This document shows, in pieces, positions 47,634 to 57,592 of a stretch of 64,000 nt of DNA. How positions within the stretch are numbered: position 1 is the stretch's first letter; each line of letters opens with the position of its first letter. Location of the stretch: contig NZ_CP101827.1 in the NCBI RefSeq assembly GCF_024498295.1, forward strand, positions 310,001 to 374,000, given 5' to 3'. Source of the DNA: Thermocaproicibacter melissae. Lineage in GTDB: Bacteria > Bacillota > Clostridia > Oscillospirales > Acutalibacteraceae. The translations under genes were made by a program, and so were the position numbers. Under the pieces are notes generated by a model that saw nothing but the letters and a program-made list of their open reading frames with translations, ran no database searches and had not been told where the DNA came from.

Positions 47634-47775
47634 CCATTTTCTTTCACGGAGTATGCCATCTAAGTCTGGGCAACAGTTTCTGATTCATCCGGCAAACTGC
47701 AAAAATTTTGGACAAGCCTCTCACGGCATGGCACATTGCAAAGAGCCGGCAACATAACACACAAGGAGCAATCAT

Positions 47776-50715
47776 ATGCAGAACCAACTGGACTACCCGA
47801 TGTCAATGAGGGAAAAGAGAAACGCGTCGCTTTCGCGAGAGGCCGCGGCGAGCGGCATGGTGCTTTTGGAGAACCGAAACGGAACACTACCTCTGAAAGC
47901 AGAGTCAAAGAAAATTGCTCTGTTCGGCTGCGGTGCAGTGCGTACGGTAAGAGGAGGAACCGGTTCCGGCGATCCGCTGAACGGAGGACTTCTTGGAGGC
48001 GGCATCGTTCATGTGAACCAAAGCCCTCGGTACCACATTAACATCATGCAATCTTTTCTGTCCGCAGGATATCATGTCGTTACGAAAGACTTGCTGAACG
48101 AGTACGCCGCAAAGTACGACGCAGCGGAAGAAAAATCAATCGGCGATCCTTTGCACATGTTTGTTTTTCCCGAGATGAGCTATTCTGCGGAGCAGGTTTC
48201 TCAATATGCTAAGATGACCGACACCGCCGTGTATGTCATCTCCAGAAATTCCGGAGAAGGTGCGGACCGCTGCCTAAAGAAAAATGTCACGATTGACGGA
48301 ATGGAGTATGAGATCGGGGACTATGAAATCAGTCAGACCGAACGGAACAATGTGGAAGTAATTTCCAATGCTTTCCCGAAAATGATTCTGGTTCTAAACG
48401 TCGGCGGGGTTGTGGATATGAGCACCGTTCGGAAGAACTCGAAAATCGGCGCGGTACTCCTGATGTCGCAGGCTGGTCAGGAAGGCGGCGACGCACTTTT
48501 GGACGTGCTCACGGGCAGAGTCACGCCTTCCGGAAAGCTCACCGCAACCTGGGCGATGAAGTATAGCGATTATCCCGCGTCTGCCACCTTTGCCTACAAC
48601 GACAACGATGTCAGCAAAGAAAAATATGAAGAGGGTATTTATGTCGGGTATCGGTATTTCGATACCTTCGGAATCGAACCATGTTACGAGTTCGGGTACG
48701 GCCTTTCTTACACGGAATTTTCCATGGAATGCCAAGGAGCCGAACTGGAAGGGGAGTGGGTCAAACTTCAGGTAAAAGTGAAAAATGAAGGCAGCGTGTA
48801 TTCCGGGCGTGAAGTGGTGCAGGTTTATTACTCCGCCCCCGGCGGCTGGAATGAAATCAATGGCGTGGAAAAGCCGTTCCAGGAACTGGCCTCGTTTGCG
48901 AAAACAAAAGAACTCAAGCCCGGAGAATCTCAGACGCTCTTCATTCGGTTCCGAATCCGCGATATGGCTTCCTACTGTGAAAAAGACGCCTGCTATCGCT
49001 TGGATGAGGGCGATTACAGAATTCGTATCGGCAATTCATCCAGACATACGATTCCGGCTGTTGTTCTGAAGCTGAAAAAAGCGGTCGTGACGGAACAACT
49101 GCGCAACGAATATCCGCTTTCCGAAGAACTGCATGAAATCAGCAAAGCTGGCAGGACTCCATGCAGGGATGAAAACTGGGAGGATGAATCCATTTTTGTT
49201 CTAACATGCGACGGAAACAACATTCCGCTTCGGAAACCATGCCTTGAAAAAGAGGAAGTCGTAACTTATACGACAGACCCCGATTATAAACCCACGATGC
49301 CGTATGAAAAAGTAAAAGTCGTGCAAAAAAAGTCGATTACTCTGAAAGACGTGAAAGAAGGCAGAGAATCGCTGGAAGACTTCGTTGCTCAAATGGATAC
49401 CGAAGAACTGGCTACACTAAACTGCGGTACGGGATGGGGCGTAACAAATCAGGAGCAACCAATCATCGGCGAAAACTCCAGCACCATTCCCGGTGCAGCC
49501 GGCGAGACAACTGGCAGCCTTTTTGCTAAGTATGGAATTCCGTCCATTGTAATGGCCGACGGACCGGCCGGAATTCGAGTCAAGCAGGAATTTGAAGCAA
49601 CCGACTTATCTACCGGCAAAAAAGTCAAGAAACATCAGTTTTGCACGGTGTGGCCGGTCGGTACCCTGCTGGCGCAGAGTTTTGACCGAGACCTTCTTTT
49701 CCGTGTGGGCTGTGGCATTGCAGAAGAAATGGAAGAATACGGCATTACGATGATTCTCGGCCCGAGCCTGAATATTCATCGTGATCCGCTCTGCGGAAGA
49801 AATTTTGAGTATTTTTCCGAAGATCCGCTCGTTTCGGGCCTTATGGCTGCGGCGATAACACGCGGCATTCAATCCCGCCCCGGCACGGGTGCCTGCATCA
49901 AACACTACGCCGCCAACAATCAGGAGAGCAATCGGTATGCGGTAGATACCATCGTCAGCGAACGGGCGTTGCGGGAAATCTACCTCAAAGGCTTTGAAAT
50001 TGCCGTGAAAACGGCCCAGCCGATGGCGATTATGACTTCGTATAATCTGATTAACGGCGTTCCGACGGCGGATTCCCGCGACCTGAACACCGACATCGCC
50101 CGCGGTGAATGGGGTTTTCAGGGACTGATTATGACGGACTGGAACGGGGGCGCATCCACCCCGTACAAATCCATGCACGCCGGGAATGACCTCATCATGC
50201 CGGGAGGAAAACAGCGGGCGTTAAACATCGTTATGGCTGTTGAGACCGTTATGCCGAATTTCGATGACAAAGGGCAGATTGTATTTGAAAAGGTAGTTCC
50301 GTTCCTTCCGATTCGGCAGGCAATGTGGAATTCCTTTACACCGAAGCCGGACGGAAAAGACACTGTAACGGCAAACTTGAAAGAAGGATACACTGCAGAA
50401 GAAAAAGACGGCGTGATTCTGGTAAACGGAGAAAAGATTCACCTGAACTGCGTGGTCCAAAGAACCAGCCCGGCTGATTTTTACATGGAGTATACCGACG
50501 TCACAACCGATGTGGCACACGTCACAGGCCAGGGACGGCAAATCGTCTATCGAGGCAACCTGCGGAGAAAAAGAAGCATCTGCGTCGGAGATGTTCAAAG
50601 ATGTGCTTGCCACAATCTTAAGGTAATTATGAATTCCTTGGCCATGTACCGGACTTACCCGCAGTTGACGCCTACGCCCTTTTCGGAGCACGACCGGCTG
50701 GAAGAGTGGATCTGA
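47776..50715 (+). CDS. GH3 beta-glucosidase with permuted domain order
   Basis: Cytoplasmic (no signal peptide) glycoside hydrolase of 979 residues that likely cleaves cellodextrins or other beta-glucosides. Domain order is reversed from the usual. The alpha/beta sandwich comes first (about residues 20-290), then a fibronectin III-like domain (about 290-430). A linker follows, then the TIM barrel (about 520-830) with DGPAGIR, NIHRDPLCGRNFEYFSEDP, KHYAANNQE and the nucleophile Asp788 (IMTDW). Ruminococcus albus beta-glucosidase has this order. AAGGAG 7 nt before ATG 47776. It follows a normal-order, truncated GH3 gene. Confidence 0.9.
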   Translation: MQNQLDYPMSMREKRNASLSREAAASGMVLLENRNGTLPLKAESKKIALFGCGAVRTVRGGTGSGDPLNGGLLGGGIVHVNQSPRYHINIMQSFLSAGYHVVTKDLLNEYAAKYDAAEEKSIGDPLHMFVFPEMSYSAEQVSQYAKMTDTAVYVISRNSGEGADRCLKKNVTIDGMEYEIGDYEISQTERNNVEVISNAFPKMILVLNVGGVVDMSTVRKNSKIGAVLLMSQAGQEGGDALLDVLTGRVTPSGKLTATWAMKYSDYPASATFAYNDNDVSKEKYEEGIYVGYRYFDTFGIEPCYEFGYGLSYTEFSMECQGAELEGEWVKLQVKVKNEGSVYSGREVVQVYYSAPGGWNEINGVEKPFQELASFAKTKELKPGESQTLFIRFRIRDMASYCEKDACYRLDEGDYRIRIGNSSRHTIPAVVLKLKKAVVTEQLRNEYPLSEELHEISKAGRTPCRDENWEDESIFVLTCDGNNIPLRKPCLEKEEVVTYTTDPDYKPTMPYEKVKVVQKKSITLKDVKEGRESLEDFVAQMDTEELATLNCGTGWGVTNQEQPIIGENSSTIPGAAGETTGSLFAKYGIPSIVMADGPAGIRVKQEFEATDLSTGKKVKKHQFCTVWPVGTLLAQSFDRDLLFRVGCGIAEEMEEYGITMILGPSLNIHRDPLCGRNFEYFSEDPLVSGLMAAAITRGIQSRPGTGACIKHYAANNQESNRYAVDTIVSERALREIYLKGFEIAVKTAQPMAIMTSYNLINGVPTADSRDLNTDIARGEWGFQGLIMTDWNGGASTPYKSMHAGNDLIMPGGKQRALNIVMAVETVMPNFDDKGQIVFEKVVPFLPIRQAMWNSFTPKPDGKDTVTANLKEGYTAEEKDGVILVNGEKIHLNCVVQRTSPADFYMEYTDVTTDVAHVTGQGRQIVYRGNLRRKRSICVGDVQRCACHNLKVIMNSLAMYRTYPQLTPTPFSEHDRLEEWI

Positions 50716-50787
50716 TTCGGATTTGGATTTTTCCGGACAAAGCCGTCATCAAAATTAAATAAATATTCCGTTGTCCACAAAGTAAAA

Positions 50788-50817
50788 ACCCGCATGAACT
50801 TTCAGGTTCATGCGGGT
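50788..50817. terminator. Terminator after the permuted GH3 gene
   Basis: Perfect 12-bp stem ACCCGCATGAAC (50788-50799) / GTTCATGCGGGT (50806-50817), then ATTTTTT. It shares the CCGCATGA core with three other terminators in the window. Also faces the convergent glycosyltransferase gene. Confidence 0.9.
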
Positions 50818-50907
50818 ATTTTTTGCATTTTAGATATGTGTAGAGAACAAAACTTCAGTTGGCAGACTGACGTTCAAAATAGAAAGGCAAGAGCATGGGA
50901 AGGCCGA

Positions 50908-52116
50908 TTATGATATTGCTTCATGCAATAAATTGTTGTAGAGATTCAAATAATCTGCGTAAGACCTATTTGCGTCAAATTGTCTAGACCTTTTGATGCA
51001 GGATTCCCTAGTAAAGCGGTTTTGCAGCACTTGCTCCACCGCTTCCGCCAATTTCTGAAGATCGCCCGCATCCACAGTAATTCCGCAGGTAGCATCCAAA
51101 CTTTCCGGACTTCCTCCAGTTTTGAATGTGATTACCGGGGTACCGCATGCCAGCGCTTCCAGATTCGTGGTGGGGAAATTATCCTCCAGGGTTGGGTTGA
51201 CAAAAACATCAGCGGCAGTATAGATTTCAGCCAGTTGTTTTACATTATCCGTTCTGGTAATTCCCAGAATTTTAGACGGCAGTTCTTTTTTTTGCTTGTT
51301 TGTCACACCGACAATCACAATCTGGCAAGAATCATCTAATTTGTCTGCCAGCTGCAAAAAATACTTTAATCCCTTACGCGCATCCCAAATATTTGCAACG
51401 CCTAAAACAATTTTTTTATTCTGCAGATGATACTTCTCTCTAAAGTCTCCGGTTGTTGGCTGGAAAACATTTAAATCAATTCCATTCGGAATTACATGTA
51501 CGGGGTACTCCCTAAGAAAAGACTGCTTCACAAGCCCTGCTAACCATTGGGAGGGTGTAACAAGCGCCATATTTTTAATCGACGTGAAAAGCTCTTTTTT
51601 CTTCTCGTAATTCGATTTTGAGTTGTCAGCGACAAAGCTAGCAGGGTATTCCCGCTTTTGCGGACATGCAAAGCATCCTGTTTCCCATTTTTTACAACCG
51701 CAATAATCAAAATAAGCGCAGTGGCCTGTGAATGGCCAACAGTCATGCAGTGTCCAGACAACAGGCTTTCCCGCTTCTTTTAAATAGTTGAACAGAATAT
51801 CAATGTTTACATAATATCCATGAACATTATGTAGATGGATAATATTGGGGTCATAATTTTCAATCTGCTTGATTAACGCTCTGGTAGCATTCTCAGAGCC
51901 AAAACCATGTTGGTCAAAGATTCGGGTTTTGATTACGTGCAAATAATTATCTAAACTCGAACCGATTCTTATGGTATCAATGTCCTCTGGAGCATTCCCT
52001 CTCCCATAGGCGATTTTGCATTGATGCCCTTGTTCTTCCAATGCCTTATATATATCGGCGGCTATTCTCCCGGTGCTTCCAACACCGCAACAGGAATTAA
52101 TCTGCAAAACTTTCAC
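50908..52116 (-). CDS. Glycosyltransferase family 4
   Basis: Cytoplasmic GT-B glycosyltransferase of 402 residues. The N-terminal donor of the fold has GVGSTGRIAADIYKAL (residues 11-26). The C-terminal nucleotide-sugar domain has VIPNGIDLNVF, GVANIWDARKGL and the acceptor-site EDNFPTTNLEALACGTPVI (about residues 323-341). A Cys-rich stretch (CAYFDYCGCKKWETGCFACP) in the middle could bind a metal and is seen in some relatives. The start is GTG at 52116 with a weak GGGG site. It stands alone. By type it builds surface polysaccharide, perhaps linked to the cluster at 59.6-64 kb. Confidence 0.88.
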   Translation of the reverse strand: MKVLQINSCCGVGSTGRIAADIYKALEEQGHQCKIAYGRGNAPEDIDTIRIGSSLDNYLHVIKTRIFDQHGFGSENATRALIKQIENYDPNIIHLHNVHGYYVNIDILFNYLKEAGKPVVWTLHDCWPFTGHCAYFDYCGCKKWETGCFACPQKREYPASFVADNSKSNYEKKKELFTSIKNMALVTPSQWLAGLVKQSFLREYPVHVIPNGIDLNVFQPTTGDFREKYHLQNKKIVLGVANIWDARKGLKYFLQLADKLDDSCQIVIVGVTNKQKKELPSKILGITRTDNVKQLAEIYTAADVFVNPTLEDNFPTTNLEALACGTPVITFKTGGSPESLDATCGITVDAGDLQKLAEAVEQVLQNRFTRESCIKRSRQFDANRSYADYLNLYNNLLHEAIS

Positions 52117-52414
52117 TTTATTTTCCCCACATTCTCTTATTCACGTCTGTGTATAACTCGGCTGCTCTACGTTTACATGGTAAATGCCGCCAAGCGCAAT
52201 CCTGCCGACGTCTCACGCCGCTCCATGGATTCATAACGCCTGTATCACCTAGTATAGCACTTTCTTTGGAAAGCATGCCACTATCCGGACAAGAAAGAAC
52301 GATTTTTCTTACAAAAACAGAAAAAGCCCATATACCAAAAAAAGGAAGAAATAAGATCCGAAAAGATGAAATAATTTTAGAATAGGGTATTTACAAGATA
52401 AAGGAGGCGGCCGC

Positions 52415-54460
52415 ATGGCAGACAACGAAAAAACCAATCGATTAGCGAAAGAGAAGTCTCCGTATTTGTTACAGCATGCCCATAATCCCGTCGACTGGTA
52501 CCCGTGGGGCGAAGAGGCTTTCCGTAAGGCAAAAGCGGAGGACAAGCCGATTTTTCTCTCCATCGGTTACAGCACTTGTCACTGGTGCCATGTGATGGCG
52601 CATGAATCCTTTGAATCCTTAGAGGTAGCGGAAATTCTGAATCGGGATTATGTCTGCATTAAGGTGGACCGGGAGGAGCGCCCCGATGTGGATGCCGTGT
52701 ATATGTCTGTGTGCATGGCTTTCCACGGCAGCGGGGGATGGCCGCTGACGGTTCTCATGACGCCGGAGCAAAAGCCGTTTTGGGTCGGAACCTATTTGCC
52801 GAAAACCTCGCAATATGGCCAAATGGGACTGCTGGAGCTTCTGAAGTCGGTCGCACAGCTTTGGAAGACCGATAAACAAAAACTGCTGGAATCCGGTGAA
52901 AACGCAGTCCGTATGCTTGAGCAGCTGGAAACGGAAAAACGCCCTGCCTCTGAACTTACTAAGGAAGTATTTCAGCGTGCTTTCCGGTGGTTTCGGAAGG
53001 CTTACGATCCGGATTGGGGAGGGTTCGGTGCTGCTCCCAAATTCCCGACTCCGTTCAACCTGCTGTTTCTGCTGCGCTACTCCTCAGCCGAGCGTGATGA
53101 GGATGCGCTCAAAATGGTTCGGCATACGTTAGACCAAATGTATCGGGGTGGCATCTATGACCATATCGGCGGAGGATTTTCGCGCTACTCGACCGATGAA
53201 AAGTGGCTGATTCCCCATTTTGAGAAGACGCTTTACGATAATGCGCTGCTTGCACAAGTTTATTTGAAAGCATACCAAAAGACCGATAGCCCCCTTTACC
53301 GGCGCATTGCCGAAAACGTACTGCGCTATGTTCTACGCGAGCTGACCGATGAACAGTCCGGATTTTACTGCGGGCAGGATGCGGATAGCGAGGGCGAAGA
53401 AGGTAAATATTATGTTTTTACGCCGGATGAAGTCGCCGCGGTGCTTGGAAAAGCGGAAGCAGAAGAATTCTGCCGATGGTTTGGCATTACCGAAACCGGC
53501 AATTTCGAGGGCAGAAGCGTACCAAATTTAATCGAAAATTCGAGATATGAGGAAAGAAATCCGCAAATCGCGGCCGACTGCAAAATCCTTGCGGATTACC
53601 GCTTAAAGCGCACCGTGCTTCATAAAGATGATAAAGTCCTAACCGCATGGAACGCTCTCATGATATCCGCTCTTGCAGATGCCTATATTCTGCTCGATGA
53701 ACCCGTTTACCTCAAAGCGGCGCAAAACGCGCAGCAATTCATTTCGGAGTCTTTATTCAATCACCAGACCTGCCGGCTGTACCACCTCTGGCGCAAGGGC
53801 GAAGCCGGCATTGACACGCAGCTGGATGATTATGCGTTTTATGCGTTTGCCCTGCTGAAACTCTACCAGGCTACGCTCCGAGTGTCGTATCTAAGAAAAG
53901 CAATTATCTGCTCCAAACAGATGGTTGACTTGTTTTTTGATAAGGAAAACGGAGGGTTCTATTTGTATGCAAAAGACGCCGAATCTTTAATCGGCCGCCC
54001 GAAAGAAACAGACGACGGGGCGTTACCTTCCGGCAATTCCGTTGCTCTTGCCGTACTTCTGTGGCTTTTTCGGCTTACGGGGGAGACAGAGTGGAATACC
54101 CTCTTCCAAAAGCAAGTCAGGTTCTATTCCGGCTATCTTTCCGACTTTCCAACGGCAAGCTGTGCTGCTTTATGCACCTTGATGGAGGAATTTTATCCGT
54201 CTCAGGAACTCATTTGCGTAACTTCCGGCGAGGAAGTACCTCCGGAATTGCTTACTTTTTTGCACCGCCATCAGGAACAGCTTCCGTTCACCACGGTCAA
54301 GACAAAAGCAAATCAAAAAGCATTAGCGGAACTGGCACCTTACACCGAAAGCTATCCGATTCCGGCCCAAGGGACGGCTTATTATCTCTGCAAAGAAGGA
54401 AAATGTTCGGCACCGGTCACCGATTTGCAGACTTTACAGCGGCTGATTTTCGAGTCATAA
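52415..54460 (+). CDS. YyaL-type thioredoxin-domain protein (DUF255)
   Basis: Protein of 681 residues with an N-terminal thioredoxin-like DUF255 domain ([21 protein letters not shown] at residues 8-28; STCHWCHVM with the CxxC near 50). A long alpha/alpha-barrel domain like that of N-acylglucosamine 2-epimerases and glycoside hydrolases follows ([11 protein letters not shown], then [20 protein letters not shown]). The role is unknown; the family has been called YyaL/spermatogenesis-associated protein 20. AAAGGAGG precedes ATG 52415. The preceding 298 bp (52117-52414) hold both divergent promoters and no gene. Confidence 0.92.
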   Translation: MADNEKTNRLAKEKSPYLLQHAHNPVDWYPWGEEAFRKAKAEDKPIFLSIGYSTCHWCHVMAHESFESLEVAEILNRDYVCIKVDREERPDVDAVYMSVCMAFHGSGGWPLTVLMTPEQKPFWVGTYLPKTSQYGQMGLLELLKSVAQLWKTDKQKLLESGENAVRMLEQLETEKRPASELTKEVFQRAFRWFRKAYDPDWGGFGAAPKFPTPFNLLFLLRYSSAERDEDALKMVRHTLDQMYRGGIYDHIGGGFSRYSTDEKWLIPHFEKTLYDNALLAQVYLKAYQKTDSPLYRRIAENVLRYVLRELTDEQSGFYCGQDADSEGEEGKYYVFTPDEVAAVLGKAEAEEFCRWFGITETGNFEGRSVPNLIENSRYEERNPQIAADCKILADYRLKRTVLHKDDKVLTAWNALMISALADAYILLDEPVYLKAAQNAQQFISESLFNHQTCRLYHLWRKGEAGIDTQLDDYAFYAFALLKLYQATLRVSYLRKAIICSKQMVDLFFDKENGGFYLYAKDAESLIGRPKETDDGALPSGNSVALAVLLWLFRLTGETEWNTLFQKQVRFYSGYLSDFPTASCAALCTLMEEFYPSQELICVTSGEEVPPELLTFLHRHQEQLPFTTVKTKANQKALAELAPYTESYPIPAQGTAYYLCKEGKCSAPVTDLQTLQRLIFES

Positions 54461-54605
54461 AGGAAATTATGCCCATATATTCTCCTTTTCAATGTCACGT
54501 CGTTTGGCAGGTCCTTTCCTGCCTCGAACGCTTAAAATGACAGCGTTAATAATTCCGTCAGGTCGTAAATGATTCTATCCGGTACGATCTCAATGCCATT
54601 AAGAA

Positions 54606-54675
54606 AAGGGTTTCCAGACACGAATCGAATTCTCTCGGCTGTTCTGCCGGAGAGATTCGTATGCAGGAAACCCTT
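54606..54675. terminator. Nested hairpin / repeat copy A
   Basis: Outer stem AAGGGTTTCC (54606-54615) / GGAAACCCTT (54666-54675) with an inner stem (CTCTCGGC / GCCGGAGAG). A T-rich tail follows. It lies between convergent YyaL and hydrolase genes. A related copy is at 56461-56516. Confidence 0.7.
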
Positions 54676-54711
54676 ATTTTATAACCGAAAGCGTGACTTT
54701 GCCGAAGGGGA

Positions 54712-55863
54712 TCAGGACTGAGTGAAGTGTTCTCCGTAAACTCGGTCCAGCCAATCCAAAATGGTATTAACCGCCAACATGTGATTTCCAATCTGGCAAT
54801 GTTGTTCGCCGCCCTCCGCTTCTGTGAACAGCCGGCAGGTGAGGCTTTTCGCATGATGCAGGCTTTCTTTGAGGCGATAGTACTGATTTACGGGGATATA
54901 ATGGTCTTTTTCTCCGGCGAGCAGCAGAATATCCTGCGTGATGCGGTCCTCAATTCCGGAGAGCGTATGGCGGGAAAGTGCCTCATAAAACGCAAAGACC
55001 GTTTCGGTTCCCGTAATCGTCATCCCTTGGGAAAGAGCCCAGTCCGCCAGAATGCTTCTCTTGCGGATGCGGGCGGTCAGTCCGTTCACCAGTTTTTCCT
55101 TTCTGTGCCGCAGCGCCCATCGAATCAGACAGCAAATCGGCTTCGGGAAAACATTCGTCATGACCTCAAGGCCGTTATCCATCACATCATAAGCAGCCGC
55201 GGCCACAATTCGTTTTTCAAAGGCCGCGCAGCGCAGGACAAAATAACCGCCCCAAGAGATGCCGACCATGGCACATCGCTTAATGCCAAAATAGTCCAGC
55301 ACAGCGGATGCTGGCTTTTCAAAGTCGTGCCGGAAATACATCTTTTCCCGCAGGCACCAGCCCTGGCCCGGCCCTTCAAATAAAACGACGGAATATCCGC
55401 GGTCCGCCAAATCGCGAATCTGCAGTACGAACTCCTCAATAAAAGAATCATATCCTCCGCAGACCAGTACGGTTCCTTTTTCCTTCTCGGCAGGTATATG
55501 AATCGCATGCAGCGTGCCGCCTTCAAACGGAATATCATGCCGTTGATAGCGGAGATGCAGCTCGTCATCAAACCCGCGGTAAAAACACGCAAGGCATTTT
55601 TCGTAGATTTGCTCTTTCCGCGGATTCTCGGCCTTCAGGAAAAATTCCACCATCCGGTAGTAATACGCGGCGTGAAGCCAGCGCTTTTTCCGTTCCGCTT
55701 TTTGGGCAATCGCGCTCCAAGCACGGTCCCATTCTTCCAGCGTCCGAACATCCCGCACCGCTTCCTGCACCTCCTGCGCATTGCAGGCAAGGCTGCCGTA
55801 GGTCAGCACACGGTTTGCCTGAAAATTCAGCTGCGTGATGGGATTTAGCTGCTGATAGCTCAT
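54712..55863 (-). CDS. Alpha/beta hydrolase
   Basis: Serine hydrolase of 383 residues. Helical N-terminal region (about 1-115), then an alpha/beta-hydrolase core with the oxyanion segment VLVCGGYDSFIEEF, the FEGPGQG motif near 166, the nucleophile Ser in VGISWGGY near 200 and the acid/His region (LLAGEKDHYIP, then EHHC-like QHCQIGNHM). The layout resembles the FrsA / pseudooxynicotine-hydrolase group, which cleave C-C or ester bonds; substrate unknown. Start ATG 55863 has GGAGGAAT upstream. A MarR-type operator lies at 55883-55899, just in front. Confidence 0.88.
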   Translation of the reverse strand: MSYQQLNPITQLNFQANRVLTYGSLACNAQEVQEAVRDVRTLEEWDRAWSAIAQKAERKKRWLHAAYYYRMVEFFLKAENPRKEQIYEKCLACFYRGFDDELHLRYQRHDIPFEGGTLHAIHIPAEKEKGTVLVCGGYDSFIEEFVLQIRDLADRGYSVVLFEGPGQGWCLREKMYFRHDFEKPASAVLDYFGIKRCAMVGISWGGYFVLRCAAFEKRIVAAAAYDVMDNGLEVMTNVFPKPICCLIRWALRHRKEKLVNGLTARIRKRSILADWALSQGMTITGTETVFAFYEALSRHTLSGIEDRITQDILLLAGEKDHYIPVNQYYRLKESLHHAKSLTCRLFTEAEGGEQHCQIGNHMLAVNTILDWLDRVYGEHFTQS

Positions 55864-55882
55864 GGGGATTCCTCCAGTCATC

Positions 55883-55899
55883 TGTTAATTCGCTTAACA
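55883..55899. promoter_or_regulatory. Operator 1, hydrolase side
   Basis: TGTTAA-TTCGC-TTAACA, a perfect 6-bp inverted repeat with a 5-bp spacer, about 20 bp upstream of the hydrolase start. It is the same motif as at 56407-56423. Confidence 0.75.
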
Positions 55900-55914
55900 T
55901 TTACGGTTGAAAAA

Positions 55915-56388
55915 TCATCTTAGATCCTTGGGAACGGAATTCCAGATGGACTGCATCTCATCCATCAGAGAAGCGAGCTGCGAGGCGAACGAACCGGAAT
56001 ATTGTGCGAAACGCTTTGCCAGCTGTTCGCGGAGCCACTGGTGCTGGTTCTCATGCCACCGGCAAACCTGTTTTCCCTTTTCCGTGAGGGAAAGAACGAC
56101 TTCGTTTTCGGTTCTCGGCGATACCTCTTTTTTTACAAACCCTTTTTTCACCAGTCGGCCGACCATTTGGGTAACCGCGCTTCGGGAAACGCCCTGCAGC
56201 TTAGAAAGTGTGACCATATTAATCCCGTCGTGGCTGCCGATTGCCACAATTGTATGCGTTTCTGATAGGTGGAGTTTTTGGCCGTCCTCGAAGGTGTGAA
56301 CCTGCTTTTCCAGTTCGCCGAACTGATGGACTGTTTGCAAAAAGCGGTCGCAGAGAAGGTCCAACTGTTTTTGATTCGGAGCAGCCAT
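55915..56388 (-). CDS. MarR-family transcriptional regulator
   Basis: Winged-helix repressor of 157 residues that binds as a dimer. Helices at the N-terminus form the dimer interface. The DNA-binding part is VTLSKLQGVSRSAVTQMVGRLVKKGFVKKE (about residues 58-87) and the wing is SPRTENEVVLSLTEKGKQV. It is co-oriented with the hydrolase gene, 50 bp upstream of it. The pair of identical operators suggests autoregulation and control of the hydrolase by a small ligand, perhaps its substrate. Confidence 0.9.
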   Translation of the reverse strand: MAAPNQKQLDLLCDRFLQTVHQFGELEKQVHTFEDGQKLHLSETHTIVAIGSHDGINMVTLSKLQGVSRSAVTQMVGRLVKKGFVKKEVSPRTENEVVLSLTEKGKQVCRWHENQHQWLREQLAKRFAQYSGSFASQLASLMDEMQSIWNSVPKDLR

Positions 56389-56406
56389 GGATCACATCTC
56401 CCATTC

Positions 56407-56423
56407 TGTTAATATACTTAACA
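56407..56423. promoter_or_regulatory. Operator 2, MarR side
   Basis: TGTTAA-TATAC-TTAACA, the same half-sites as operator 1, 19 bp upstream of the MarR start and embedded in its promoter. Confidence 0.75.
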
Positions 56424-56460
56424 TTATAGTTCGAAGCTCAAAAAAGTCAAGAAAGCAAAA

Positions 56461-56516
56461 GTTTCCCGGCCAGTTTCTGTCGGTTGTTCTGCCGGAGAAA
56501 TTCGTGCCGGGAAAAC
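56461..56516 (-). terminator. Nested hairpin / repeat copy B
   Basis: GTTTCCCGGC (56461-56470) pairs with GCCGGGAAAAC (56506-56516), with an inner CGG/CCG stem. Similar in sequence and plan to copy A at 54606-54675, including the shared word GTTCTGCCGGAGA. It follows the AraC gene on the minus strand. Confidence 0.6.
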
Positions 56517-56532
56517 ATTGTACTTGCGGACA

Positions 56533-57465
56533 TCAACTGAGTCTTTCTCTTTGAGGAATGAGAGAAAAATTTAATTTGTCGTTTGCGTTGTCTTTTCGGA
56601 ATTTCAACGGAGTGCATCCCATCCTTTCACGGAATGTTTTTGTGTAATGGCTCGCGCTTGAAAAACCGGTGGCATAGCTGATTTCCGTGATGCTCAAATT
56701 TGTCTTTGTCAGCAGTTCGATACTCTTTTGAATGCGGTAGTAGATTAAATATTCCCCGGGAGTTTTCGAGGCATATTTTTTGAACAGCTTTGCGCAAAGC
56801 GTTTTTCCCACATTTCCCGCGGCAGCGATATCTCCCAGAGAGATCTTTTCCATATAGTGATGCTGAATAAACAGAATCATGGATTTGAACGTGCCGATTT
56901 CAAAGGAGGCAGGCCCGGCTGTTGTAGGTGGGGTTTCTACATGCTTATAAATGTTTTTCCAGATTCGGAAGGAAGATTCTAAAATGTCTAGCTCGATGGT
57001 CTTGTTATCCGAGTCCTCAAACAATCTTTCCATTTCGTCGATGATGACGTGCGTCCAATCGTTCCGGTTTAAAAGCAAATAATCAAAGGAATTTGCGCCC
57101 AGCAAAGGAGCTAGGTAAGTCTGTTCTATGTATTTGGAGCTGCATAAAAGAGAAGGGTGGATGATGCTGCAATAGAAAGCACAAGGTTTCCCCGGCACCG
57201 AGTGATTGGAGTGGATTCGTTTTGAATTTACCAAAATCCCTTCTCCCGCATGAAGGATGATGCTTTTTCTATTGACGCAATATCCCAATTCTCCGTCAAG
57301 AATATAAAATAATTCAAAATCTTCATGCCAGTGTTCCGTTATGTGATAAGGCTTATTCGCGGCAAAATAATTTGTTTGAGCGAAGCACTCAAAAAGCGGA
57401 TTGTTGTATTCTACAATTTGAGACCGGTCGCTGCGGATTGTAATATTATCACTCGAATCTGTCAT
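56533..57465 (-). CDS. AraC-family transcriptional regulator
   Basis: Protein of 310 residues: an N-terminal cupin sensor (HITEHWHEDFELFYILDGELGY near residues 42-62, then HAGEGILVNSKRIHSN) and a C-terminal double helix-turn-helix. The latter has GKTLCAKLFKKYASKTPGEYLIYYRI and ITEISYATGFSSASHYTKTFRERMGCTPLKFR, about residues 225-295. Start chosen at ATG 57465, which is followed by the normal family length; a frame to 57591 overlaps the divergent promoter. It faces away from the MATE gene and probably activates it in response to a sugar-like or toxic ligand. Confidence 0.92.
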   Translation of the reverse strand: MTDSSDNITIRSDRSQIVEYNNPLFECFAQTNYFAANKPYHITEHWHEDFELFYILDGELGYCVNRKSIILHAGEGILVNSKRIHSNHSVPGKPCAFYCSIIHPSLLCSSKYIEQTYLAPLLGANSFDYLLLNRNDWTHVIIDEMERLFEDSDNKTIELDILESSFRIWKNIYKHVETPPTTAGPASFEIGTFKSMILFIQHHYMEKISLGDIAAAGNVGKTLCAKLFKKYASKTPGEYLIYYRIQKSIELLTKTNLSITEISYATGFSSASHYTKTFRERMGCTPLKFRKDNANDKLNFSLIPQRERLS

Positions 57466-57592
57466 AATATCACCCAATAAAAAATATTTTGATATTTTTA
57501 GGCGATGTTTCGATATAAAATATCTAATCCGAACGATATTATTATATTTGCAACAAGGGAGATTTTCAAGCGACATAGGAGAGAAATCCAAT

